Assembly: GCF_014200455.1 (NCBI RefSeq)
Contig: NZ_JACHBW010000001.1
Location: forward strand, 558,001-622,000
From: Paraburkholderia bannensis
GTDB lineage: Bacteria; Pseudomonadota; Gammaproteobacteria; Burkholderiales; Burkholderiaceae
Direction: 5' to 3'
DNA: 64,000 nucleotides
The notes beneath the pieces were generated by a model. That model worked only from the letters and a program-made list of their open reading frames with translations, had not been told where the DNA came from and did not search any database. This document shows positions 1 to 8,271 of this stretch, piece after piece (position 1 is the stretch's first letter; the number at the start of each line of letters is the position of its first letter). A program made the position numbers and the translations under genes.

Positions 1-716
1 ATGCCGCACATCAGATGAAGACGCCGCTCGCGGGCCTGCGCACCCAGGCCGAACTCGCGCTGCGTCAGGATGCGCCGCCCGAGGTGCATCGTTCGCTCGA
101 ACAGATCGCGATGAGCTCCGAACACGCGGCGCGGCTCGTCACGCAACTGCTGGCGCTGGCACGCGCCGAAAACCGCATGTCGGGGCAGGTTTTCACGCCC
201 GTCGATGTCACCGAAGTCGCACGTCATGCGGTGCGCGACTGGGTGCAGCCCGCGCTCGCGCGACAGATGGACCTGGGCTACGAAGGCCCCGACGAAACCA
301 GTCCGCAAGACACGCAAGACGCCGACGTCCCGTCAGCGGCGGTGATCGTCGAGGGCAATCCGGTGATGCTGCGCGAGATGCTGTCGAACCTGATCGACAA
401 CGCGATCCGCTACACGCCGCCGGGCGGCCGCATCACCGTGCGCGTGCGGCCTGAAACCGTTGCGCGCCTGGTCCATCTGGAAGTGGAAGACACGGGCATC
501 GGCATTCCTGTGGCAGAGCGCGAGCGCGTGCAGGAGCGCTTTTATCGCATCCTGGGCCGCGACGGCGAAGGCAGCGGCCTCGGTCTGGCGATCGTGCGCG
601 AGATCGCGACCATGCACGGCGGCACGCTCGTCATCGACGATCACGTTTATCAGGAAGCGCCCCGCCTGGCGGGAACGCTGGTGCGCGTGACGTTGCGCCT
701 GCGTCCATCAAACTGA
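1..716 (+). CDS. Sensor histidine kinase, TctE-like, C-terminal part (cut by window start)
   Basis: This is the cytoplasmic catalytic part of a membrane two-component sensor. The reading frame is open to the left edge, so the gene begins outside the window. The phospho-acceptor His is at bases 9-11 in an H-box reading AHQMKTPLAGLRTQ, the form usual for TctE-type kinases. The ATP-binding domain follows, with an N box (SNLIDNAIRYTP), a G1 box (DTGIGIP) and a G2 box (GSGLGLAI). The sensor domain and membrane helices are missing here. The partner response regulator probably lies upstream. The next gene on the same strand is a carboxylate-type symporter, so the pair may control nutrient uptake; that link is inference. 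Confidence 0.9.
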   Translation, partial: AAHQMKTPLAGLRTQAELALRQDAPPEVHRSLEQIAMSSEHAARLVTQLLALARAENRMSGQVFTPVDVTEVARHAVRDWVQPALARQMDLGYEGPDETSPQDTQDADVPSAAVIVEGNPVMLREMLSNLIDNAIRYTPPGGRITVRVRPETVARLVHLEVEDTGIGIPVAERERVQERFYRILGRDGEGSGLGLAIVREIATMHGGTLVIDDHVYQEAPRLAGTLVRVTLRLRPSN

Positions 717-830
717 CACCCATGAGCCAGAACTGACGCGAAAGTCGTCAGAAACTGACATGGGACTTTCCCTTAGCGGCGCGCATCGCACCTGCGCCAC
801 CTCAACACAATCAAGACAATTAATAGAAAC

Positions 831-859
831 TTGAGCGACGTTATTAAGTCATTGAGCGA
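831..859 (+). promoter_or_regulatory. Direct repeat, candidate response-regulator site upstream of the MHS transporter
   Basis: The octamer TTGAGCGA occurs at 831-838 and again at 852-859, a spacing of exactly 21 bp or two helical turns, in the 284-bp gap between the sensor kinase and the transporter. OmpR-family regulators, the class that pairs with TctE-like kinases, often bind tandem direct repeats. A role as operator is inference. Nothing else clear was seen in this gap. Confidence 0.35.
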
Positions 860-1000
860 ACTTGCAAGCATCACGGGCCTTGAGCGCAGTTTGCCTAACG
901 CGCCCTCCGACGTCAGAACCCCGTAAGTTTCCATTCCAATAATGCTGCGCAGGACCGCATCGAATGCGGGCCCACACGCACATCAAAATTGGAGACACAT

Positions 1001-2659
1001 ATGGCAACCGTTGGCGGACAAGTCTCGCACGCGCCGATGACCCGCGACGAAAAACGCGTGATCTTCGCGTCGTCGCTCGGTACGGTGTTCGAGTGGTACG
1101 ACTTCTATCTGGCCGGCTCGCTCGCGGCCTTCATCAGCAAGAGCTTCTTCTCCGGCGTCAATCCCACCGCGGGCTTCATCTTCACGCTGCTCGGCTTCGC
1201 GGCAGGCTTCGCGGTGCGTCCATTCGGCGCGATCGTGTTCGGGCGTCTGGGCGACCTGGTGGGCCGCAAGCACACGTTCCTCGTCACCATCGTCATCATG
1301 GGTCTGTCGACTTTCGTGGTCGGCTTTTTGCCTGGCTACGCGTCGATCGGCATCGCCGCGCCGGTGATCTTCATCCTGATGCGACTGCTGCAGGGCCTCG
1401 CGCTCGGCGGCGAGTACGGCGGCGCGGCCACCTACGTCGCGGAACATGCACCGCCCGGACGCCGCGGCTTCTACACCGCGTGGATCCAGACGACCGCCAC
1501 GCTCGGCCTGTTTTTGTCGCTGCTCGTGATTCTTGGCGTGCGCACGACAGTGGGCGAAGAAGCGTTCGGCGCCTGGGCCTGGCGCGTGCCCTTCGTCGCT
1601 TCGATCCTGCTGCTTGCGGTGTCGGTGTGGATTCGCCTGCAACTCCATGAGTCGCCGGCTTTCGAGCGCATCAAGGCCGAAGGCAAGGTGTCGAAGGCGC
1701 CGCTCTCCGAAGCATTCGGCCAGTGGAAGAACCTGAAGGTCGTGATCCTCGCGCTGATCGGCGTGACGGCGGGCCAGGCCGTGGTCTGGTACACGGGCCA
1801 GTTCTACGCGCTGTTCTTCCTCACGCAGACGCTCAAGGTGGATGGCGCGAGCGCCAACATCCTGATCGCGCTGGCGCTGTTGATCGGCACGCCGTTCTTC
1901 CTGTTCTTCGGTTCGCTGTCGGACAAGATCGGCCGCAAGCCCATCATCATGGCCGGCTGCCTGATCGCGGCGCTCGCCTACTTCCCGCTCTTCAAGGCGC
2001 TCACGCACTATGCGAACCCGGCGCTCGAAGCCGCGACCGCGCGTGCGCCGATCGTCGTGATCGCCAACCCCGACGAATGCTCGTTCCAGTTCAACCCGGT
2101 CGGCACCTCGAAGTTCACCTCGTCGTGCGATATCGCCAAGAGCGCGCTGTCGAAGGCCGGCCTGAACTATTCGAACGTGGCCGCGCCCGCGGGCACGCTC
2201 GCGCAGATCAAGGTGGGCGACACGACCATCGACACCTATAACGGCAAGGCGCCAGGCGCGAAGGAGGCAGGCGCGGCGTTCGACAAGACGCTCTCGGGCG
2301 CATTGAAGAGTGCGGGTTATCCGCTCAAGGCCGATCCCGCGCAGCTGAACTGGCCGATGACGGTGGTGATCCTTACCATCCTCGTGATCTTCGTGACGAT
2401 GGTGTACGGGCCGATCGCGGCGATGCTGGTGGAGATGTTCCCGACGCGCATCCGCTATACGTCGATGTCGCTGCCCTATCACATCGGCAATGGCTGGTTC
2501 GGCGGCTTCCTGCCCGCGACGGCGTTCGCGATCGTGGCGGCGCGCGGCGATATCTACTCGGGGCTCTGGTATCCGATCATCATCGCGCTGGCGACCTTCG
2601 TGATCGGCATGCTGTTCGTGAAGGAGACGAAGGATTCGGATATCTATTCGCAGGATTGA
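1001..2659 (+). CDS. MHS-family (MFS) metabolite:proton symporter
   Basis: An inner-membrane secondary transporter of 552 aa in the metabolite:H+ symporter branch of MFS (relatives of ProP, KgtP and ShiA). The N-terminus has the family signature SSLGTVFEWYDFYLAGSLA, then GRLGDLVGRKHT and a second GSLSDKIGRKP loop, and about 12 membrane segments. It is longer than usual because a hydrophilic stretch of roughly 100 residues, with two Cys, lies between membrane helices at about residues 340-445; related Burkholderia transporters carry a similar insert. The ATG at 1001 was chosen because GGAGA sits 5-9 bases before it; a TTG at 989 in the same frame lacks a site. The substrate is not decidable, but an organic acid or betaine is plausible. 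Confidence 0.9.
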   Translation: MATVGGQVSHAPMTRDEKRVIFASSLGTVFEWYDFYLAGSLAAFISKSFFSGVNPTAGFIFTLLGFAAGFAVRPFGAIVFGRLGDLVGRKHTFLVTIVIMGLSTFVVGFLPGYASIGIAAPVIFILMRLLQGLALGGEYGGAATYVAEHAPPGRRGFYTAWIQTTATLGLFLSLLVILGVRTTVGEEAFGAWAWRVPFVASILLLAVSVWIRLQLHESPAFERIKAEGKVSKAPLSEAFGQWKNLKVVILALIGVTAGQAVVWYTGQFYALFFLTQTLKVDGASANILIALALLIGTPFFLFFGSLSDKIGRKPIIMAGCLIAALAYFPLFKALTHYANPALEAATARAPIVVIANPDECSFQFNPVGTSKFTSSCDIAKSALSKAGLNYSNVAAPAGTLAQIKVGDTTIDTYNGKAPGAKEAGAAFDKTLSGALKSAGYPLKADPAQLNWPMTVVILTILVIFVTMVYGPIAAMLVEMFPTRIRYTSMSLPYHIGNGWFGGFLPATAFAIVAARGDIYSGLWYPIIIALATFVIGMLFVKETKDSDIYSQD

Positions 2660-2722
2660 GCGGGTTGATGGGGCTTGATGGGGCGGCAGCTCCGGTTTCC
2701 TGAAAAAGTTTTGCCAAAGCGC

Positions 2723-2751
2723 TTGACAGGGTATCGGGAGCCATCCATAAT
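2723..2751 (+). promoter_or_regulatory. Sigma-70 promoter of the tRNA gene
   Basis: A perfect -35 TTGACA at 2723-2728 and a -10 CATAAT at 2746-2751 are separated by 17 bp. The tRNA starts 13 bases after the -10 element, fitting transcription from just upstream of the mature 5' end. Confidence 0.8.
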
Positions 2752-2763
2752 CTTGCTTCTCAA

Positions 2764-2840
<77 letters not shown>

Positions 2841-2846
2841 AATGCA

Positions 2847-2881
2847 AAAGCCGCTGTTTCGAAAGAAACAGCGGCTTTTTC
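2847..2881 (+). terminator. Rho-independent terminator after the tRNA
   Basis: The arms at 2847-2860 and 2865-2879 form a long perfect stem around a GAAA loop, ending in a T run. It closes the tRNA transcript and may also serve the convergent GGDEF gene. Confidence 0.85.
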
Positions 2882-2942
2882 TATTGCTCGCGCGCTTGCG
2901 GCAAGCAAGCGGCGCGAATCCTCGCGCCGCACCGCGCTACCC

Positions 2943-3956
2943 TCACCCCACCACCTTCCTCCCCCGCTTCGCCACATACATGGCCTTATCGGCGAGGTCG
3001 ATCAAGCCGGTCATGTCCACGCCATCCTCCGGCAGCACGGCCACCCCGACGCTCACGCCCAGCTCGATTGGCTGGCCTTCAAACTCGAATGGCTCGCTCA
3101 CCTTCTCCGTGATTCTTTGCGAATACGCCTGTGCGTCGTGCCGGCCTTCGATGCCCGGCAAGATCATCGCGAACTCATCGCCACCCACCCGCGCCGCCGT
3201 ATCCACGCGCCGGCTATTGGCCGCGATGCGCAGCGCCGTTTCCTTGATCGCCGCATCGCCGGCGCGATGGCCGTAGCGGTCGTTGATCGGCTTCAGGCCG
3301 TCCATGTCGAGGTTGAGCACGCCCAACCCGCCCGCCGAACGCACCGCCAGATCCACCGACTGGCGCAAACGGTCATAGAACAGCGCGCGATTCGGCAAGC
3401 CCGTCAACGCATCGTGCGTGGCGCGCAGATAAAGCTCGCTGGTTTCATGGCGTGCGGCGTGGAACATCGCCGCCGCGATCAGACCGGAAATGAGCGAGAG
3501 TGCGGCGATATCGCCGTCGCTGAAGGCGCTCACTTCGGGCGCCACCACTTTCAGCACGCCCACCGTCGTATCCAGATGCTTGAGCGGCGTCACGATCATC
3601 GAACGCAGCCCGGCGCGGCGGCAGGCTTCGCGATCCACGCGCGGATCGTCTTCCGAATCGTCGCAGCGCAGGATCTCGCCCGTGCTCACACACAGGCCCG
3701 AGAGGCTCGAATCGCGCGCGAGGCGCAGGCCCAGCATGTTCGCGACGCTACCCGAGGCGGCGCGATAGACCATATCGTCGCCTTCGGCGAGTTCGACCAC
3801 GGCGCCCTGCGCACCCGTGAGCATTTCGGCGCGCTCCGCCACGAAAGACATGACGCCGCCCAGGTCCAGGCCGAGGCGCGCGATGTCCGATTGTGCGCGG
3901 ATGATTTCAAGGAGCGTTGCGTTGTCGAGCTGCGGGCCGCCAGGTGCGTTCATCAT
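2943..3956 (-). CDS. GAF-GGDEF diguanylate cyclase
   Basis: A soluble 337-aa enzyme predicted to make c-di-GMP from two GTP. An N-terminal GAF-like sensor domain spans about residues 20-165, and a GGDEF domain spans about 175-335. The active-site motif is an intact GGDEF at 258-262. An allosteric I-site (RRVD, 249-252) lies exactly five residues before it, so product feedback inhibition is expected. No membrane segment or EAL domain is present. The start lies at or next to two adjacent candidate codons. It stands alone, with no operon partner. c-di-GMP often controls exopolysaccharide, and a large exopolysaccharide locus lies 31 kb away, but no direct link is visible. Confidence 0.93.
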   Translation of the reverse strand: MMNAPGGPQLDNATLLEIIRAQSDIARLGLDLGGVMSFVAERAEMLTGAQGAVVELAEGDDMVYRAASGSVANMLGLRLARDSSLSGLCVSTGEILRCDDSEDDPRVDREACRRAGLRSMIVTPLKHLDTTVGVLKVVAPEVSAFSDGDIAALSLISGLIAAAMFHAARHETSELYLRATHDALTGLPNRALFYDRLRQSVDLAVRSAGGLGVLNLDMDGLKPINDRYGHRAGDAAIKETALRIAANSRRVDTAARVGGDEFAMILPGIEGRHDAQAYSQRITEKVSEPFEFEGQPIELGVSVGVAVLPEDGVDMTGLIDLADKAMYVAKRGRKVVG

Positions 3957-4100
3957 CGTGTCAAACGTTTGCGGAAGGAGTTAAGTGGCGAAAAATGCCG
4001 GATTCAATGCTTGCAGCGTTGTAAGGCGTGGCATGCTGCATGCGCGCAGAAGCATAACAAACTCGCGGGCCGTGACAGAAAGCCCCCCCAGCACACCCCG

Positions 4101-4778
4101 TCAGCCTTCGATGCGCTTGCGCGTCACGCGCAGCAGTGCGGCCATCGCGTCGCGCGCGGCGCTGGCGTCGCGGCGGGCAATCGCATCGGCAACCAGGGTG
4201 TGGTCGGGCAGCGCGGCGTTGAAGACCTCGGCGCGTTTGGCGTTCACACGCAACTGGCCTTCGAGCGTGCGCCCGATCAGCACCCCCAACGGCACCAGCA
4301 ATTCATTGCGGCAGGCCGCCAGCACGGCCAGGTGAAAGCGCAGATCGGCGCGCACCCATTCGTCGACGTTGCGCGCGGCAGCCATGGCGTTGTGCGCCTC
4401 GTCGATGTGCGCAAGCGATCCGGCGTCGTGCGCGCTCGCGGCAAGCGCCGCCGCAAAAGGCTCGACCATCTCGCGCATTTCCTGGAGCTTGAGCGCGAAC
4501 GCGAGCGGCGGCGCGACGCGCGCGTACCAGTCGAGCAGATCGGCGTCGAGGAGGTTCCAGGCGGCGCGCTCGCGCACGCGCGTGCCCACTTTGGGCCGCG
4601 ACTCCAAGAGGCCTTTGGAGTTGAGCGTGCGCAGCGCCTCGCGCAGCACCGTGCGGCTCACGTCGAAGCGCTCCATGAGTTCGGCTTCGCGCGGCAGGAT
4701 TTCGCCGGGCGCGTGATCGCCGCGCAGGATTGCGCTGCCGAGTTCGAAGGCCACCGTGCCGTGCAGATCGCGCTGAAT
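4101..4778 (-). CDS. GntR-family (FCD) transcriptional regulator
   Basis: A FadR/FCD-type repressor: a winged HTH (motif LPREAELMERFDVSRTVLREAL) and an all-alpha FCD effector domain with Asp/His residues that usually hold a metal. It is transcribed away from dgoD, the arrangement typical of DgoR repressors of galactonate catabolism. The start is unusual. The first standard codon, GTG at 4754, has no ribosome site and would cut into the first HTH helix. An in-frame ATT at 4778 lies 7-8 bases after AGGAG and restores the usual leader (IQRDLHGTVAFELG). CTG at 4766 is another option. The regulator role is well supported; the effector being galactonate is inferred from the neighbour. Confidence 0.85.
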   Translation of the reverse strand: MQRDLHGTVAFELGSAILRGDHAPGEILPREAELMERFDVSRTVLREALRTLNSKGLLESRPKVGTRVRERAAWNLLDADLLDWYARVAPPLAFALKLQEMREMVEPFAAALAASAHDAGSLAHIDEAHNAMAAARNVDEWVRADLRFHLAVLAACRNELLVPLGVLIGRTLEGQLRVNAKRAEVFNAALPDHTLVADAIARRDASAARDAMAALLRVTRKRIEG

Positions 4779-4810
4779 GGCTGCTCTCCTGGATATTGGG
4801 AATCGATGCT

Positions 4811-4830
4811 AAATAATACTATTAATAGCA
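4811..4830 (+). promoter_or_regulatory. Candidate operator between the GntR regulator and dgoD
   Basis: Two overlapping perfect palindromes lie here in an AT-rich patch: TAATACTATTA (4814-4824) and CTATTAATAG (4819-4828). The location in the divergent promoter region and the symmetric AT-rich form suit a FadR/GntR-type dimer site that could control both genes. Binding is inferred. Confidence 0.5.
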
Positions 4831-4917
4831 CTTTATAGCGAATTTTGCAGTAGCATAGGCGCCAAGAAGTGCCGGGCATCCGCCCGCGCCAACCGCCCAA
4901 GCAACTGGAGACACCGC

Positions 4918-6066
4918 ATGAAAATCACCAAGCTCGAAACCTTCGTCGTGCCGCCGCGCTGGCTGTTTCTCAAGATCGAAACGGACGAAGGCATCGTCGG
5001 TTGGGGCGAGCCGATCGTCGAAGGCCGCGCGCACACGGTCGAAGCCGCCGTGCAGGAACTGGCCGATTACCTCATCGGCAAGGATCCGCTGCTGATCGAA
5101 GACCATTGGCAGGTGATGTATCGCGCGGGCTTCTATCGCGGCGGCCCGATTACGATGAGCGCGATTGCGGGCGTCGATCAGGCTTTGTGGGACATCAAGG
5201 GCAAGCATCACGGCGTGCCGGTTCACGCGCTGCTCGGCGGCCAGGTGCGCGACAAGATCAAGGTCTATTCGTGGATCGGCGGCGACCGTCCGAGCGATGT
5301 CGCGAACAACGCGCGCGCCGTGGTCGATCGCGGCTTCAAGGCCGTCAAGATGAACGGTTCGGAAGAACTGCAGATCATCGACACCTGGGACAAGGTGCAG
5401 GGCGTGATCGACAACGTCGCGGCAGTGCGCGAGGCGGTCGGGCCGAATGTGGGTATCGGCGTGGACTTCCATGGCCGCGTGCACAAGCCGATGGCCAAGG
5501 TGCTGGCCAGGGAGCTCGACCCGTACAAGCTGATGTTCATCGAGGAGCCGGTGCTCTCGGAGAACGTCGAGGCGCTGCGCGACATCGTCAACCAGACCAG
5601 CACGCCGATCGCGCTGGGCGAGCGTCTCTACTCGCGCTGGGATTTCAAGCACATTCTGGCCAACGGTTTCGTCGACATCATCCAGCCGGACGCTTCGCAC
5701 GCGGGCGGCATCACCGAATGCCGCAAGATCGCCGCGATGGCCGAGGCCTATGACGTGGCCGTGGCGCTGCATTGCCCGCTCGGGCCGATTGCGCTCGCCA
5801 CCTGTCTGCAGATCGACGCGGTGAGCTACAACGCGTTCATCCAGGAGCAGAGCCTGGGCATCCATTACAACAAGGGCAACGATCTGCTCGACTACATCAG
5901 GAATCCGGAAGTGTTCAAGTATGAAGACGGCTTCGTGTCGATTCCGCAGGGCCCGGGTCTGGGCATCGAGGTGAACGAGGAGAAGGTGCGCGAGATGGCG
6001 AAGACCGGCCACCGCTGGCGCAACCCGGTGTGGCGTCACGAGGACGGCAGCGTCGCCGAGTGGTGA
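4918..6066 (+). CDS. dgoD: D-galactonate dehydratase
   Basis: A cytoplasmic enolase-superfamily enzyme (382 aa, the same length as E. coli DgoD) that removes water from D-galactonate to give 2-keto-3-deoxygalactonate. All expected catalytic residues fall at the E. coli positions: Asp183 and His185 (DFH), Glu209 (EEP), Glu235 (GER), His285 and Glu310. The Mg2+ ligands and the general acid/base His are therefore intact. GGAG precedes the ATG by about 8 bases. It is expressed away from the GntR regulator. Other dgo genes (kinase, aldolase, transporter) are not next to it, so the rest of the pathway must lie elsewhere. Confidence 0.95.
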   Translation: MKITKLETFVVPPRWLFLKIETDEGIVGWGEPIVEGRAHTVEAAVQELADYLIGKDPLLIEDHWQVMYRAGFYRGGPITMSAIAGVDQALWDIKGKHHGVPVHALLGGQVRDKIKVYSWIGGDRPSDVANNARAVVDRGFKAVKMNGSEELQIIDTWDKVQGVIDNVAAVREAVGPNVGIGVDFHGRVHKPMAKVLARELDPYKLMFIEEPVLSENVEALRDIVNQTSTPIALGERLYSRWDFKHILANGFVDIIQPDASHAGGITECRKIAAMAEAYDVAVALHCPLGPIALATCLQIDAVSYNAFIQEQSLGIHYNKGNDLLDYIRNPEVFKYEDGFVSIPQGPGLGIEVNEEKVREMAKTGHRWRNPVWRHEDGSVAEW

Positions 6067-6365
6067 TCGTCGTGGAAAACGGCGTCCGATGTGACGGCGT
6101 TACGTGACGGCCCTCGCGGGCCACGTTGCAGCGCCGTAACGTTTAAGGCCGTTTTTCGGCTTGCAGGCCGCGTAGTGCTCCTGGGCGCTCGCGGCCTTCG
6201 TCGTTTTCGCACATAGCGACTTCTCGCGCGAAGCCGCGTCGCACAAGGCTTTCAGGCACCGTCGAAAGCGCTGTGCGCCTTATCTGGCGCGGCAAGCACG
6301 CCGCTGGCCTGCTCCTTGCTGAATCCCCTGTGAGACCAACACAAAAAGCTGCAGGGGATCACAAC
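6067..6365. other. Intergenic region after dgoD
   Basis: About 300 bases without a supported gene. A GC-rich hairpin (GGCCC/GGGCC) near 6109-6122 could end the dgoD transcript, but no T run follows it. A run of purines around 6350-6356 is the ribosome site of the next gene. Nothing else was recognised. Confidence 0.4.
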
Positions 6366-6665
6366 ATGGACACCATGCTCCCGGACTACCTGATCCGCGA
6401 ACAGGCCGCCGTGCTCGCACTCGTCGTTTTCGGCCTGACGCGCATCATTGCCGCCGCAGTCGCCTGCACGCGCGGCTGGCGTATCTCCGTACTCGAACAG
6501 AGCTTTATCGGCGTGGCGGTCCTCTGGTGCGCGCCGCAACTCATCGATCTGATCGCGCATCCTTCGTCGGTGGCGGCGCTCGCGGAACTCGAAGGCAAGG
6601 CCATCGGCTGCGCGATCGCCCTGTTCTTCTCGCCGATCCTCAGCCATCGGCTGGGCTATGAGTGA
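6366..6665 (+). CDS. Small hypothetical inner-membrane protein
   Basis: A 99-aa protein of unknown function. Two hydrophobic segments are clear (about residues 10-30 and 45-65), with a third near 75-92, so it should sit in the inner membrane. The ATG at 6366 follows an AGGGG ribosome site. A longer in-frame start at 6273 would add 31 charged residues with no site and is not preferred. It converges on the copD-like gene. No family was recognised. Confidence 0.6.
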   Translation: MDTMLPDYLIREQAAVLALVVFGLTRIIAAAVACTRGWRISVLEQSFIGVAVLWCAPQLIDLIAHPSSVAALAELEGKAIGCAIALFFSPILSHRLGYE

Positions 6666-6707
6666 GCGCGCAACGTCACCTCAGCGCCACGCGTGCCAGG
6701 CGACGTT

Positions 6708-7634
6708 TCAGCCTTGCAACACGTAGCCTGGCACGCTGTGCGCAAGCACCGCAGCAATCACCAGCACGGCCATCATCACGAGCGCTTCCAGATGGAGCAC
6801 GTTGACGAAGCGCCGGGCAGCGCCCGTGGAGGCGGCACGGCGCAGCTCGGGCATCGCCACCACGCGGTTGAAACCGCCTAGCAGCAGCACCAGCGCGACG
6901 AGCGCGAGCTTGGCGAGCAGCACGTGACCCCACGTGCTCGCCTCCAGCGCCTCGATCGAGCCGCCGGTGCCGCGCATGCCGTTGAACACGCCCGTCGCCA
7001 GCACGAGGCCGACGGCGAACAGCGCCACATTCGACACCTGCCCGGCCGTGCGGATCAGCACGCCGCGCGCCGTCGATGCGCCCAGTGCGGGCAACACCGC
7101 CAGCCCGCCCGCCATCACGATGCCGCTCCACGCGCTCGCGCCCAGCACATGCAGCGTGTGCAGGCCCAGCGCCGCCGAAGCGAAGCCGGCGTCGGCCGCA
7201 TGGCCGAGGCCCGCGCGTCCCGCCGCCACGACGATGATCGCCAGCCACATCACGCCGTCACGCAGCGGACCGTTTGATGAAAGCGCCGTCGCCAGCAGCA
7301 CGAGCGCACCGGCAAACGCGACGCTCCACGCATGCCCCACGTGCGTCTGCGCGAGCACGGTCGAGATCTCGCCAAATGCGCCCGGCAGCGACTCACCGCT
7401 GATCGAGGCGCTTTCGTACAGCAGCCACAAGGCCAGCGCGACGACCAGCACGAGCGACGCCGCGCGCAGCGAGCGTTGTGCGCGCAGCCACGCCAGCCGT
7501 GCGGGAGCGATGGCGCTGCGGGCATCCTTCTCCAGCCAGGCGCCGTATAGCGCGGAGCCCAGCGCGAACGCATAGGCGAGATTCACGAGGGCGGCCATGG
7601 CGACCTGCCCGATCCAGAGCCAGTCAGCTTTCAT
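6708..7634 (-). CDS. CopD-like copper resistance membrane protein
   Basis: A 308-aa polytopic inner-membrane protein with about eight membrane segments, matching the CopD/PcoD family. These proteins move copper across the inner membrane or help load periplasmic copper proteins. Conserved His residues occur in the central part (GHAWSVAF, GLGHAADAG, LGLHTLHVLGASAWSG). AGGAGGG lies 8 bases before the ATG at 7634. The usual partner CopC is not adjacent. It is divergent from a cytochrome c pair, which may point to a respiratory-metal role, but that is inference. Confidence 0.8.
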   Translation of the reverse strand: MKADWLWIGQVAMAALVNLAYAFALGSALYGAWLEKDARSAIAPARLAWLRAQRSLRAASLVLVVALALWLLYESASISGESLPGAFGEISTVLAQTHVGHAWSVAFAGALVLLATALSSNGPLRDGVMWLAIIVVAAGRAGLGHAADAGFASAALGLHTLHVLGASAWSGIVMAGGLAVLPALGASTARGVLIRTAGQVSNVALFAVGLVLATGVFNGMRGTGGSIEALEASTWGHVLLAKLALVALVLLLGGFNRVVAMPELRRAASTGAARRFVNVLHLEALVMMAVLVIAAVLAHSVPGYVLQG

Positions 7635-8271
7635 CGCGCGGCGCCCTCCTGAGGCTGGAGGCATGGACGCGATCGGGCGCGCTCATCGAGGCGCGCTTGC
7701 GACATCGAAACGGGAAGCGTGGGAAGTGCAAAAAGTGCAGTTGGAGTCATCGAGACGAGTGGCAAGGAAACAACAAGGAATCAACAAGGAAAGAGCAAGG
7801 AATCAGCCAGCAAGCGGCAACCGGGCCGCAAACCGGGCCCCAACCCGGCAACCCGGCAGGCCGGGGCAGTCACGGGCACGGTTCAGGGCAAGCGGCGCGC
7901 CATTCCGGGACGCGCCTGCTTCGATAGCCGAAGCGCGGTTCGGTTCAACGGCAAGTGATCGCTGCATCGAAAGCAGCACCGGCGATCACCGCAAAAATCA
8001 TCGCCAAAGGCAGGGACAATCCCGTGTCACGGATCGGCTAACAGGTGCAGAATCATAACCGGCGTCGTTGCGACCATCCGCCGCGTTCGAGTTCGGGCAA
8101 GCCCGCCTTGGCGGCCCCTCGGCAGTTGTGGCAAAAAGTCTCTATCGGGTCGCGATGATCAAGTTGGCTGCGTCGCCGCAGCGCGCACGGTCCCTTCGCT
8201 TTCATCGCGCGCAGCCTCAAGCCGGGCCGCACGAAGCCTGGTCAGGTCAACGATAAAGAATGGAGTCACGC
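7635..8271. other. Long divergent intergenic region with short repeats
   Basis: About 640 bases between copD and the diheme cytochrome gene. Open frames inside it encode Gln/Arg/Gly-rich, family-less sequence without ribosome sites, and are not accepted. The notable content is the 11-bp tandem repeat at 7763-7806, followed by a cluster of CCGGG/CCCGG motifs (about 7821-7865) able to form alternative GC hairpins. The promoters of both flanking genes must lie here. Confidence 0.5.
7763..7806 (+). repeat. Four tandem 11-bp repeats (CAAGGAA core)
   Basis: The core CAAGGA begins at 7763, 7774, 7785 and 7796, an exact 11-bp period over four copies, with the remaining bases of each unit variable. 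The phasing to one helical turn and the position between divergent genes suggest either a regulator binding array or a slipped-strand duplication. Confidence 0.75.

Noticed and set aside
983..2482. 499-codon open frame opposite the MHS transporter
   Set aside because: Composition artefact; the opposite frame has clear membrane helices and family motifs.
3117..4838. 573-codon plus-strand frame over the GGDEF and GntR genes
   Set aside because: It spans two unrelated minus-strand genes and their gap, and translates to Arg/His-rich noise.
6100..6126. GC-rich hairpin after dgoD as a terminator
   Set aside because: The stem has a bulge and no T run follows; kept only as a remark in the intergenic entry.
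7597..8058. Overlapping frames in the copD-cytochrome gap
   Set aside because: Gln/Arg/Gly-rich translations without ribosome sites; they follow from the short DNA repeats there.
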